The translations under genes and the position numbers were made by a program. This document shows positions 45,909 to 55,075 of a DNA stretch of 64,000 bases, piece by piece; position 1 is the first letter of the stretch; every line of letters starts with the position of its first letter. The notes below the pieces were generated by a model. That model worked only from the letters and a program-made list of their open reading frames with translations. It ran no database searches and was not told where the DNA came from. The DNA comes from Catalinimonas alkaloidigena (GTDB lineage: Bacteria; Bacteroidota; Bacteroidia; Cytophagales; Cyclobacteriaceae), in the NCBI RefSeq assembly GCF_029504655.1, contig NZ_JAQFIL010000001.1:3725001-3789000 (forward strand). Direction: 5' to 3'.

Positions 45909-46901
45909 TTAGGTTGTTATAATAATTGATTTTTGATTGATCCTGAATTGAAAGCCTTTTACATAGCTGATACTTTCCAGCACATTTTCCAGGTTTTCAT
46001 TCTCAAATTCTCCGGTAAAGCTCCATGCGTTTGTAAAGAAGCCTTCAGGCAGGATAAATTCTACACCATACCAACGTTCAAGCGTAGTGAATATACGCTG
46101 AGCAGGAGCATCCTGAAATACAATGATGTTGTCTTTCCAGGCCAGGGTGCTGTATAAATCAGCCTGCTGTTTGAATATTGCACTCGCATTTTTTTCCACA
46201 TAAGCCTCCTCTCCAGGCTTCAGAAATACCCCGGTACTGTCCTTTTCTTTAGGCTTACATACCTTTACTTTACCACTGGCCAGTACCACCTGTACCCCTG
46301 CATCTTCTTTGTAAGCTTTTACATTGAAAGAGGTACCCAAAGCTTTCGTATCCACCCCAGCGGCTGATACTATAAAGGGCTTGCTTTTATGCTCAGCTAC
46401 ATCAAAAAATGCTTCTCCTACCAAAGCTACTTTCCTGATGGAGTCATTGAAACCTTCAGGATAAGTAATGCTGCTTCCGGCATTGAGATTCACCGTGGAA
46501 CCATCGGGTAAAAAAATCTTGGACTTACTTCCAAAAGGATTTTCTTTTGTGATATAATGTTTTACTGCAACATATTCAGGGGTCGGAAGCTCACTCTCAC
46601 GAATCAGTAAGAAGGGAATGGTAATAGCCAAAGCCAGTATGGCTGCAACCTTAAATATTTGACTGGTAAACAAGTATTGCTTTTTCTCTACTTCCTTCTT
46701 ATCAATTTGCCTTTGAATAGCTGCGAAACTCTGATTGGTAACTAATTCTGAGCGATGTTTTAATTCTGTATCTTGATCCCATGACTCTTCTATACAGGCT
46801 TCCCCCCGCTTCTGATCTTCAAACCAGCTCAGAACTTTCAGGGCTTCGGCATCCGTGCATTTTCCCTGATAAAATTTATCTATTAAGTCTTTGTCCACCA
46901 T
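45909..46901 (-). CDS. FecR-family anti-sigma factor
   Basis: 330 residues. A cytoplasmic N-terminal region (MVDKDLIDKFYQGKCTDAEA) binds the sigma factor. One transmembrane helix follows (IFKVAAILALAITIPFLLI, about 83-101), then the periplasmic FecR domain (KIFLPDGSTVNLNAGSSITY, GEAFFDVAEHKSKPFIVSAA) and a C-terminal DUF4974/STN-like domain (YGVEFILPEGFFTNAWSFTG). It holds the ECF sigma factor inactive until the STN domain of the downstream SusC signals glycan binding. The gene lies 185 bp after the sigma gene and is followed by a 184-bp gap before susC. Confidence 0.94.
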   Translation of the reverse strand: MVDKDLIDKFYQGKCTDAEALKVLSWFEDQKRGEACIEESWDQDTELKHRSELVTNQSFAAIQRQIDKKEVEKKQYLFTSQIFKVAAILALAITIPFLLIRESELPTPEYVAVKHYITKENPFGSKSKIFLPDGSTVNLNAGSSITYPEGFNDSIRKVALVGEAFFDVAEHKSKPFIVSAAGVDTKALGTSFNVKAYKEDAGVQVVLASGKVKVCKPKEKDSTGVFLKPGEEAYVEKNASAIFKQQADLYSTLAWKDNIIVFQDAPAQRIFTTLERWYGVEFILPEGFFTNAWSFTGEFENENLENVLESISYVKGFQFRINQKSIIITT

Positions 46902-46914
46902 ATGCTTTCTTACT

Positions 46915-46932
46915 GGATATATAGGTATATCC
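46915..46932. repeat. Small perfect hairpin just upstream of fecR
   Basis: GGATATA-TAGG-TATATCC, 7-bp arms with a 4-nt loop, ends 13 bp before the fecR start codon. In the mRNA it would sit at the ribosome-binding region and could lower anti-sigma translation relative to sigma. Role inferred from position only. Confidence 0.35.
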
Positions 46933-47086
46933 TTTTACCCTGCTTCGCACCCAGCGGATGTTGATTATTTACATACTTTTTAATGAAATACACTTTCTGA
47001 TAAGAACATTGACAGACTACAAAAACTATTATTAAAAAATTATCAATGACAATTAAAAATCAGGAAAGGGTAGCGATCAATCTCAA

Positions 47087-47680
47087 TCATAACAGATCCA
47101 TCAGATAAAGAGCGCAATACAGGTGCTGCTTTAGCAGATACTTTTTTATAGTTTTTAATGCCAGATGTATGTGGTTTTCAACTGTACTCTTAGATAGATG
47201 TAGGCGTTCGGCAATTTCATCATTACTCAAACCTTGGAACCTGCTCAGCATGATCACTTTTCTTTGCATAAAGGGTAGGTTTTCAACAATCTGCGTAATC
47301 ACTTTTTGCGTTGATCTAAAATTTAACTCTTCCTGAGTTTCATTACTAAATCCGGTCTTGGTCTGCAAGTGATAAGTTTGATAGGCAAATTCCCGCATTC
47401 TTTTATTAGCTTTCTTATAAATACTATGCTTGGCAATCTGAATGAGGTATGCTGAAAAAGATAAGTCCGGATCAAGATTATTCCGCCCTTCCCATATTTT
47501 AACAAATACTTCCTGAACTACTTCTTCGGCATCAGATGTAGAGCGGGTAAAATGCAGGCATTTGTAATATAGCTTCGCTTCATATTTACGAAATAAATAT
47601 TCAAAGCTAATTTTATCTCCTTCCTTCAGCTTCTTCACATGTAAAAAATCGTCCTGATTCACTCGGAAGCCATGCTCCAT
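47087..47680 (-). CDS. ECF-type RNA polymerase sigma-70 factor
   Basis: 197 residues, typical of the Bacteroidetes ECF expansion family. Region 2 reads ISFEYLFRKYEAKLYYKCLH and SDAEEVVQEVFVKIWEG; region 4 reads FMQRKVIMLSRFQGLSNDEI with helix-turn-helix HLSKSTVENHIHLALK. It would recruit polymerase to the PUL 2 susC promoter when released by FecR. It is the first gene of the locus. Confidence 0.95.
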   Translation of the reverse strand: MEHGFRVNQDDFLHVKKLKEGDKISFEYLFRKYEAKLYYKCLHFTRSTSDAEEVVQEVFVKIWEGRNNLDPDLSFSAYLIQIAKHSIYKKANKRMREFAYQTYHLQTKTGFSNETQEELNFRSTQKVITQIVENLPFMQRKVIMLSRFQGLSNDEIAERLHLSKSTVENHIHLALKTIKKYLLKQHLYCALYLMDLL

Positions 47681-48580
47681 TAATGCCTGAATTTTATTAC
47701 TTACTTAAAATTTACTGCATAAATATACACTATTTTGTAAGCATTTGAATAAATACAATGTGTATTTGTCTGTACCAAATTCATCCTGATTAGGATCAGT
47801 ATTAGACATTTTCTCTTTCCCTGGGTTTTGTATTATTCTGAAGATTGCCTGTACGCTACAAAGGTGATTCAACCAGCATAAAGATTATTTTGCTGAAGCA
47901 GTCTTTCAAATACAATCCACTGTCATACTATAATCATTTTTTCTCACCGGAAGGAACTTGAATTAATTATATTCAAAAGAACGCATAATCGGCACATGAA
48001 AGCACAAATGCATATGCACTTTTTTTTACTTCCCAGCAAGAGATTATTAAATCAACAGACCTTAGAAAGCTATAATCAGCTTATATTAAATGAAACTGAA
48101 AAGAGCGTCATACTTAATTTATGTCTATACATACAGTTTCTGGCAGATCGTGATTTTATGCTATTGGTCGTCCATTGGCAGTATTCGGCCTTCAAGAAAA
48201 AAACATTTGGCCATGGGCAAGACAGTCCGCATCTGATCCTCCATCCTTCCGGCACGTAATTATTGATGATCAGCGGACCATCGGCTACATGGACAAAGTT
48301 ATGCAAAAACATTCCACAGTAGTTCATATGCTAGCATAATCAGAATAACAGCATCCAATACATTAGGGTGGTGTTCAGACTACAGGGAAGTTGATCAGCA
48401 TAAGCAATATAATGTAGCCAATCAAACTTTTATGGATTCTCAGCATGGGCTAACCATCACTTGCATTAATTTAGAAAGGTAAAGACCTAAAATTTAAACG
48501 ATTTTTTTTGCCCCTTTTAAGTAATTTCAATAGTATTCAACCTTGGACGAATATTATTGGTTATTCTTATTTTTGATGCC
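47681..48580. other. Intergenic, no supported gene
   Basis: About 900 bp between the divergent sigma gene and a small membrane protein gene; it contains the sigma promoter. An open frame at 47996-48259 (87 codons) has no recognisable features and is interrupted in the segments that look most protein-like, so it is not called. Confidence 0.45.
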
Positions 48581-48757
48581 ATGGAAACTCGGGCTGTGCC
48601 ACTCAAAACGGAACTCACTGAAATCATACTGATCATCTGGCTCGGATTTTTTATTGTTATCCTAACATTAATTGTAATAGACAGGTTAAGAACCCCAAAT
48701 TTAGAAAGGATGAAAAAAAAGAAAAAGGCAAAGAAAAAGCAGAAGGAGTATTATTGA
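48581..48757 (+). CDS. Small single-pass membrane protein with Lys-rich tail
   Basis: 58 residues from the ATG at 48581 (METRAVPLKTELTEI); eight more would be added by an ATG at 48557. One strong transmembrane helix (IILIIWLGFFIVILTLIVI) is followed by a tail of about 27 residues with some 14 lysines, ending KKKAKKKQKEYY. The positive-inside rule puts the tail in the cytoplasm. No family recognised; the composition argues for a real small protein, but its isolation makes it uncertain. Confidence 0.45.
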   Translation: METRAVPLKTELTEIILIIWLGFFIVILTLIVIDRLRTPNLERMKKKKKAKKKQKEYY

Positions 48758-49326
48758 AGGGTGGAATTGCCCGACAAAAAATCTTCTGACGTTTCACTTG
48801 ATTTCAACGCAGATTGCTTTCACTAATTTCCGTTTTGATCAGTATTCGTCCTCCTGTTTTCACCTTCAGTGTTTGGTAAATGTTCAATGTTAAATATTAC
48901 TCTTGGTGCTTTCATCTGCCCAGGCGTAGTTTTCCGTATCGCTCAAAATTAGTGTGATCAGCACTTGATAAATCTTAAGCTGAGTCAGTAACCATGTCAA
49001 CTCTTACACACCCTATTTTTGTATTATTCAAATATACCCCAGCTTAATCAGCCCAGTTCTGTGATTTTTTAACCACCCTATGTATTATCAGTCCAAGGAT
49101 TGAAAAATAAAAAAACATCAATTTTTTGTGCCTGCATATTGAGAGTTCAAACCTTTGCATTGATAAAAATGACCAAAGCAGTTACCTGATGCCTTTGAGA
49201 TAAGCTTATTCGTGCTAATTTGGTCATGTAATGCTTCATTTTAGATAGACTGCATTGCTAAAAAAAGATTGAGAAGCATATTAAATAATTGAATTTTTCT
49301 TATATATATTTCTAGCAGCAACCTAT
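48758..49326. other. Intergenic upstream of the sugar-acid operon
   Basis: 570 bp without a supportable gene. It should contain the promoter of the DUF5060 operon. I looked for a copy of the TACAAAAGC/GCTTTTGTA dyad found before lacI and saw none. Confidence 0.45.
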
Positions 49327-51885
49327 ATGAGCAAACATATTTTCTTACAGAAAAAAGCGGCTTTGCTATTACTTTTTCTTTATGCCCAAAGTTTATTATC
49401 CGCACATTCCTTAGTGCAGGAAGAGCTGGTTTTTGAAGAAGTGAATGGCATGCTTAGTGCGGAGGCCGAACACTTCTATAAACAAACACATACCGGTATT
49501 CGTCAATGGTACCTTGTCAGCACCGAACATAAGCCCACGGGCCATGCCGACCCTGACGAAGTTCATATTGCAGGGGCCAGCAACAACGCTTATCTGGAGA
49601 TACTTCCTGATACCCGCACTACCCATGATGATCCACTGATTCATGATGAAAATTTTGTCAATGAACCGGGTAAAATGGCTGTATTGTATTACAAAGCTTA
49701 TATCAATGAGCCTGGCAGATATTATGTATGGGTGCGCACTCATTCTACCGGTACCGAAGACAATGGGCTGCATGTAGGTATAGATGGCCAATGGCCTGAA
49801 CATGGTCAAAGAATGCAGTGGACAGTCAAAAACCAGTGGTATTGGGACAACAAACAAAGAACTCAGGAAGTACATACCGGCGTACCCATGGAAATTTATC
49901 TGGACATTGATCAAGCCGACGAACATGAAATCATGTTCAGCATGCGTGAAGATGGTTTTGAGTTTGACAAATGGATGCTGGTCAAAGACAAAAACTACCG
50001 TCCTGAACAAAATATGGGTCCATCGGTAAGGCTGAAAAGCGGAAACCTCCCTCCTGCTTTTCCAGCACCTGAGCAAACCGAACTAAAGTACAACAAGGAC
50101 AAGGTAAGTATCAGCGGAGCGCTGAAGAAATGGCATAAAATCTCTTTAACTTTTGACGGACCTGAAACCCGTGAATTAGCGGATGAAAACCCTTTCCTTC
50201 ATTACCGCCTTGATGTAACGTTCACTCATGATGGCAAAAGCTACACGGTACCTGGATTTTATGCGGCTGATGGTAATGCCGCTGAAAGCAGCAGTGATTC
50301 AGGTAACAAATGGAGGGTAAGGTTCACCCCTGACGAAGTGGGAGAATGGAGCTATAGTGTATCTTTTAAGAAAGGTAAAAACATCGCTGTAGCAGAAAGA
50401 TCATCAGATGGTGAAAGTGCTGGTTTTATGGATGGAATGAAAGGAAAGATCAGCGTAGCTGATACCGACAAAACAGGAATAGATAATCGGGCGAAAGGCC
50501 GCCTGAAGTATGTAGGTGAGCCTTACCTCCGGTTTGAAGAAAGTGGGCAATACTTTATCAAAGTTGGGGTAGACGCACCAGAAAACTTATTTGCCTATCG
50601 CGATTTTGATGCTACAACCGACGTTTTTGATTTGTGCAAAACCTGGCAGCCTCATCAGAAAGATTTTAGTGAAGACGCGCAGGAATTTTTATGGCAGGGA
50701 CAGAAAGGTAAAAATTTGTTGGGTGCCATTAACTATCTGGCCTCAGAAGGTCTGAATGTATTTTCATTCCTGACCTTCAATGTAGACGGTGACGACAGAA
50801 ATGTGTTTCCCTACCTGCTCAAAGTGCCGGAAACTGAATATGTGACCTATGCCAATGAGAAAGCCAATAAGAATGCCTGGGAGACGCTTTTCAACCGTAC
50901 CCGCTTTGATGTCTCTAAACTTGAACAGTGGGAGCGTATCCTTGACTACGCGGAGCGAAAAGGCATGTTTCTCCACTTCAAAACCCATGAAACCGAAACT
51001 GATCACCTGATGGATGAAGGGCGGTTTGGTTTAGAAGGCAAACTGTATTACCGTGAACTGATTGCCCGATTCGGCCATCATCTGGCCATGAACTGGAACC
51101 TGGGCGAAGAAAATAACCAGCCCATTGAAGAAGTGATCAAAGTTGCTAATTATATTGAGCAGCTTGATCCTTACGGTCATCATATGGTCATACATACTTT
51201 TCCTAATCAGGATGAACGTTACGCCAGCCTGATTGGAGATCAATCTCCTTTGACCGGTGCATCATTACAGCTAAGTGATAAAGATTTTCGTGATGTGCAC
51301 GAGCGGGTATTAAAATGGAGAGCAAAATCTGATTCCAGCGGCAGGCAGTGGGCCTTGGCGGTTGATGAACCGGGAAATGCAAAATTCGCCCTTCTGCCGG
51401 ACGATGAAGATCCGGAACATGAGCTGGCACGTTCCAATGCACTTTGGGGAACTTTAATGGCAGGTAGCTATGGTGTGGAATGGTACTTTGGTTACAATAG
51501 CCCTAACTCAGACCTGACATGTGAAGACTTCAGAAGCCGTGATGATTTTTGGGACCAAAACCGATATGCTTATCAGTTTTTCAATGAGCATATACCTTTC
51601 TGGGAGATGGAACCATCTGATGCACTCACTACTGACAATGCATCCTATTGTTTGGCAAAAAAAGACGATACCTATGTGGTGTATCTCCCACCGGGAACAC
51701 CTAAAACTTCTTTAAATCTTAAGGACAACAGTGATACATTTTCAGTGCTATGGTATGATCCTTTTCGGGGTGGTAAGTTGCAGCAGGGAAGCATAAAAGA
51801 AGTGAAAGGCGGTGGCACAAGAGCTTTAGGTAATCCTCCTTCCACCGAGGGAAAAGACTGGGTCATACTTATTCAGAAACAATAA
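49327..51885 (+). CDS. DUF5060-containing secreted glycoside-hydrolase-like protein
   Basis: 852 residues with a signal peptide (to about LLSAHS). Residues about 35-230 form a GH115-C-like carbohydrate-binding sandwich (GMLSAEAEHFYKQTHTGIRQ, FEFDKWMLVKD). Residues about 245-350 are DUF5060 (WHKISLTFDGPETRELADEN, WRVRFTPDEVGEWSYSVSF). A TIM-barrel-like part then includes MNWNLGEENNQP (E594/E595) and ALAVDEPGNAKF (E681), placed like the acid/base and nucleophile of clan GH-A. The last ~80 residues resemble the collagen-binding-like C-terminal domain (LWYDPFRGGKL). DUF5060 proteins occur in algal and plant glycan loci, with activity mostly unassigned. It is the first gene of a six-gene operon (next gene 21 bp on), suggesting it releases the sugar acid consumed by the following enzymes. 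Confidence 0.85.
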   Translation: MSKHIFLQKKAALLLLFLYAQSLLSAHSLVQEELVFEEVNGMLSAEAEHFYKQTHTGIRQWYLVSTEHKPTGHADPDEVHIAGASNNAYLEILPDTRTTHDDPLIHDENFVNEPGKMAVLYYKAYINEPGRYYVWVRTHSTGTEDNGLHVGIDGQWPEHGQRMQWTVKNQWYWDNKQRTQEVHTGVPMEIYLDIDQADEHEIMFSMREDGFEFDKWMLVKDKNYRPEQNMGPSVRLKSGNLPPAFPAPEQTELKYNKDKVSISGALKKWHKISLTFDGPETRELADENPFLHYRLDVTFTHDGKSYTVPGFYAADGNAAESSSDSGNKWRVRFTPDEVGEWSYSVSFKKGKNIAVAERSSDGESAGFMDGMKGKISVADTDKTGIDNRAKGRLKYVGEPYLRFEESGQYFIKVGVDAPENLFAYRDFDATTDVFDLCKTWQPHQKDFSEDAQEFLWQGQKGKNLLGAINYLASEGLNVFSFLTFNVDGDDRNVFPYLLKVPETEYVTYANEKANKNAWETLFNRTRFDVSKLEQWERILDYAERKGMFLHFKTHETETDHLMDEGRFGLEGKLYYRELIARFGHHLAMNWNLGEENNQPIEEVIKVANYIEQLDPYGHHMVIHTFPNQDERYASLIGDQSPLTGASLQLSDKDFRDVHERVLKWRAKSDSSGRQWALAVDEPGNAKFALLPDDEDPEHELARSNALWGTLMAGSYGVEWYFGYNSPNSDLTCEDFRSRDDFWDQNRYAYQFFNEHIPFWEMEPSDALTTDNASYCLAKKDDTYVVYLPPGTPKTSLNLKDNSDTFSVLWYDPFRGGKLQQGSIKEVKGGGTRALGNPPSTEGKDWVILIQKQ

Positions 51886-51906
51886 ATAATTTACTAAAGA
51901 AGACAG

Positions 51907-52977
51907 ATGAAAAATTACAAAATAGCAGTAGTGCCCGGGGATGGCATAGGCAAAGAGATCGTACCAGCAGGCTGGAAAGTACTCACCGCTGCTGCCGAAA
52001 AACACAAATTCTCACTCTCTTCAGATAGCTTTCCCTGGGGAGCAGGATACTACAAAGCGCATGGACAATTCCTGCCGGAAGATGGCCTGGATACTTTGAA
52101 AAAATATGACGCCATCTACTTTGGCGCTGTGGGAGATCCTGAGGTAGATGATACACTTCCGGCGATGCTGTATACCTTTAAGGTCAGAACTTCATTTCAG
52201 CAGTATGTAAATTACCGGCCTGTCAAATTACTGCCGGGTATTCCCAGCCCCTTACGCTATAAGTCAGAAAAGGATATTGACTTTGTGGTGATAAGAGAAA
52301 ATAACGAAGGGGAATTTGTACAGAACGGAAAAATCATTCACCCTGATAGTCCCTATGGAGTAGCCACTGACACCAGTGTGTTCACCAGGATGGGCATAGA
52401 GCGCATCGCTCACTATTCGTTCAAACTGGCACAAAAACGAAGAAAGAAAGTTACCAATGTGACCAAATCCAATACCTTAATTCACAGTCTTGCCTACTGG
52501 GACAGCGTCATTGAAGAAGTAGCTGAGCAATATCCTGACGTTCAATACAACAAAATGTATGTGGATAATGCATCAGCCAGCTTTGTGCTTAAGCCTGAAG
52601 TATTTGACGTGATTGTAACCACCAATATGATTGGCGATATTCTCAGCGATTTGGGTGGAGCCATCATGGGTAGTTTAGGATTGGGCCCAAGTGGCAATAT
52701 TAATCCTGAGAAGGAATTCCCTTCTATGTTTGAACCTATCCACGGTTCGGCTCCGGATATAGCGGGTAAAAACATTGCCAATCCGCTAGGAGCTATCTGG
52801 TCGGGCGCTTTGATGCTTCAACATCTGGGAGAAAAGGCTGCGGCAGAGGATATCGTCAAAGGCATAGAAGCTACGACACAGGCGGGAAACCTCCCCCTTG
52901 ACCTGGGAGGTAAAGCCAAAACCGATGAGATTGCGCTGCAAGTGATTGAGCATTTACAAAAATCCGTACCAGCCTGA
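51907..52977 (+). CDS. TtuC/LeuB-family beta-decarboxylating dehydrogenase (tartrate/D-malate dehydrogenase-like)
   Basis: 356 residues covering the whole isocitrate/isopropylmalate dehydrogenase fold: VVPGDGIGKEIVPAG at the start, VVIRENNEGEF in the substrate loop, KVTNVTKSNTL, and the metal-binding YVDNASASFVLKPEVFDVIV plus NMIGDILSDLGG. The C-terminus has the NAD-site EPIHGSAPDIAGK. The sequence is closest in style to tartrate/D-malate dehydrogenases rather than LeuB. These oxidise a 2-hydroxy acid with a neighbouring carboxylate and often decarboxylate it. Beside a four-carbon acid sugar kinase, it could act on a phosphotetronate in the way PdxA2 does (inference). Its stop overlaps the next start by one base (TGATG). 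Confidence 0.9.
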   Translation: MKNYKIAVVPGDGIGKEIVPAGWKVLTAAAEKHKFSLSSDSFPWGAGYYKAHGQFLPEDGLDTLKKYDAIYFGAVGDPEVDDTLPAMLYTFKVRTSFQQYVNYRPVKLLPGIPSPLRYKSEKDIDFVVIRENNEGEFVQNGKIIHPDSPYGVATDTSVFTRMGIERIAHYSFKLAQKRRKKVTNVTKSNTLIHSLAYWDSVIEEVAEQYPDVQYNKMYVDNASASFVLKPEVFDVIVTTNMIGDILSDLGGAIMGSLGLGPSGNINPEKEFPSMFEPIHGSAPDIAGKNIANPLGAIWSGALMLQHLGEKAAAEDIVKGIEATTQAGNLPLDLGGKAKTDEIALQVIEHLQKSVPA

Positions 52978-53609
52978 TGCCCAACATCATTGATTTAACA
53001 CAGCGCTACCATAACGATATGCCGGGAGTACATATCAGTGCGGCAAGAAGCCTGGATGAAGATGGCTGGAATGCCAGCACTTTGGAAATTTACTCTCATG
53101 CGGGCACACATATGGATGCCCCCTACCATTTTGGTGTCACGGATGAGCGAATTGATCAAATTGATCCGGCCCGTTTTATGGGACCAGCCTGGATAGTTCG
53201 CTTGGGTCAGGTAGTTCCTCGTCAACTGATAGGCGTAGAAGATTTGGGTGATATAGCTGAAAAAGTAAAAGCGGGTGACAGCCTGTTACTGCAAAGTGGA
53301 TGGAGCCAAAAAATCGGCTCCTCCCAATACCGTGATGAACTGCCTAGAATCAGTGAAGCCCTGGCAAAATGGTGTGTGGAAAAAAAAATTAACATGCTGG
53401 GTGTAGAACCTCCTTCCGTAGCTGATGTCAATCTGCTGGAAGAGGTGACCCGCATCCACCAAATTCTTTTGGGAGGAGACGTGATCATCCTTGAAGGGCT
53501 TGTCAATCTGGAAACAATAAAAGCTTCGACAGTAAAGCTGATTGCATTGCCCCTTAAAATCAAAGATGGTGATGGCGCTCCGGCAAGAGTAATTGTGATT
53601 GAAGAATGA
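52977..53609 (+). CDS. Cyclase-family metal-dependent hydrolase (kynurenine formamidase-like, PF04199)
   Basis: 210 residues. The motif HAGTHMDAPYHF matches the His/Asp metal-binding signature of the cyclase/KynB/isatin hydrolase family, and LLLQSGWSQKIG and MLGVEPPSVAD follow as expected. Family members hydrolyse amide, lactam or lactone-like bonds in the cytoplasm. Within a sugar-acid operon, a lactone-opening role is reasonable, but this is inferred. It is translationally coupled to the dehydrogenase upstream; 59 bp separate it from the kinase gene. Confidence 0.87.
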   Translation: MPNIIDLTQRYHNDMPGVHISAARSLDEDGWNASTLEIYSHAGTHMDAPYHFGVTDERIDQIDPARFMGPAWIVRLGQVVPRQLIGVEDLGDIAEKVKAGDSLLLQSGWSQKIGSSQYRDELPRISEALAKWCVEKKINMLGVEPPSVADVNLLEEVTRIHQILLGGDVIILEGLVNLETIKASTVKLIALPLKIKDGDGAPARVIVIEE

Positions 53610-53668
53610 TGCCAATGAAATTGAGAGTAGACTGTGCTTGATACATGACTAAGTGACTGCTTAAAGAT

Positions 53669-55075
53669 ATGCACCTGAAACTAAACGAAATACAACAACA
53701 ATACCCTCCGGCTCCATCCGGTCAGCTTTTACCTGAAATCCGAAAATTACTGGTTAAATCTGATAAAACGATCGTTGTGCTGGATGACGATCCTACCGGC
53801 ACACAAACTGTATATGATGTTCCGGTGCTTACAGAGTGGTCTGCTGATGTAATCGCCAAGGAATTTTCGCTTAAAACTCCCCTATTTTATGTTCTGACCA
53901 ATTCCAGAAGCTTACCTAAAAAAGAAGCCGAAAGTCTTGCCAACACGATTGGAAATAACATCAAAGAGGCTTACCGGCAGACGGGCAGAAACTTTGTCAT
54001 TATCAGTCGTAGTGACTCTACACTCAGAGGACACTATCCTGATGAAGTGGATGCCTTGCTTCATACACTAGAGAAGGAGCAAGCTATCAGAATTATTGTT
54101 CCGGCTTTTTTTGAAGGGGGGCGGTTTACCATTGGTGACATCCATTATGTTCAGGAAGGAGATCATTTGGTTTCCGCTGCAGAAACTCCATTTGCCGAAG
54201 ATAAATCTTTTGGCTATCAGCATGCTGATCTAAAGCAATGGATAGAAGAAAAAACAGCGGGAAGAGTAAAAGCTAAAAATGTATACTCATTTGGAATCAA
54301 CAGCCTGCGTACCCAAAGCACTGAGGAAATCAGTACTGCACTCAAAAATTTAGCTCCTGCCAGCACTTGCATTGTCAATGCTTTGGCTCCTTTTGACCTT
54401 CAGCATTTTGTCTTGGCACTGATAGAATCCGAGGTAGATGTTCTCTGTAGAACAGCGGCTTCTTTTGTAGCAGCCATGGGGGGCTTGGCGCCACAACCCC
54501 TGCTTACAGCTACAGAAATTAGCGACAATCAAAAAAGCGGTGGACTTACGGTGGTCGGCTCTTATGTGCCAAAATCAACTACACAGTTGGAGTATTTACT
54601 TAGCAGTGGCTTGGTTCAGGCAGTTGAACTCTCAGTGGATGACATTATCGCAACCTCCGATAAATCATTGCTCATTGATATGTTCGCTGAACAAATCAAT
54701 ACCTTCCTGGGGTCCAGCCAGGATGTGGTGCTTTATACGAGCCGCAAACTCGTCAGTGGTGAAAATCAGGAAGAAAGCTTATCAATCGGGAAACAGGTGT
54801 CCAATGCATTGACTGAAATCGTCAAAAAGCTGACTGTTAAACCTCGCTACCTGATTGCCAAGGGAGGTATTACATCCAGCGACATCGCTACCCAGGCCTT
54901 GGACGTAAAAAAGGCGATGGTCCTGGGACAGCTTATGCCTGGTATTCCGGTGTGGAAACTTGGTAGTGAATGTAAATACCCCGATATGAGATATATCATT
55001 TTTCCCGGCAATGTCGGCAATGAGAAAGCTCTTGTTGATATGGTGAAAAAGCTGGAAAGGAGAGAGAATGGGTAA
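53669..55075 (+). CDS. Four-carbon acid sugar kinase family protein (DUF1537; OtnK/DtnK-like)
   Basis: 468 residues with both halves of the family. The N-terminal domain shows TIVVLDDDPTGTQTVYDVPV, FYVLTNSRSLP and VIISRSDSTLRGHYPDEVDA (substrate-binding signature). The C-terminal nucleotide-binding domain shows LTVVGSYVPKSTTQLEYLL, RYLIAKGGITSSDIATQAL and IIFPGNVGNEKALVDMV. Characterised relatives phosphorylate D-erythronate, D- or L-threonate, or 3-/2-oxotetronates at O4. The usual partners PdxA2, LtnD, OtnC or OtnI are not present as such in this cluster; a TtuC-like dehydrogenase takes that place. Overlaps the MFS gene by 8 bp. Confidence 0.92.
   Translation: MHLKLNEIQQQYPPAPSGQLLPEIRKLLVKSDKTIVVLDDDPTGTQTVYDVPVLTEWSADVIAKEFSLKTPLFYVLTNSRSLPKKEAESLANTIGNNIKEAYRQTGRNFVIISRSDSTLRGHYPDEVDALLHTLEKEQAIRIIVPAFFEGGRFTIGDIHYVQEGDHLVSAAETPFAEDKSFGYQHADLKQWIEEKTAGRVKAKNVYSFGINSLRTQSTEEISTALKNLAPASTCIVNALAPFDLQHFVLALIESEVDVLCRTAASFVAAMGGLAPQPLLTATEISDNQKSGGLTVVGSYVPKSTTQLEYLLSSGLVQAVELSVDDIIATSDKSLLIDMFAEQINTFLGSSQDVVLYTSRKLVSGENQEESLSIGKQVSNALTEIVKKLTVKPRYLIAKGGITSSDIATQALDVKKAMVLGQLMPGIPVWKLGSECKYPDMRYIIFPGNVGNEKALVDMVKKLERRENG

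Noticed and set aside
47996..48259. Plus-strand 87-codon frame in the gap after the sigma gene
   Set aside because: No recognisable domain, signal or neighbour; may be a remnant but cannot be supported.
49411..50076. Minus-strand 221-codon frame
   Set aside because: Antisense shadow of the DUF5060 gene, with low-likelihood amino-acid composition.
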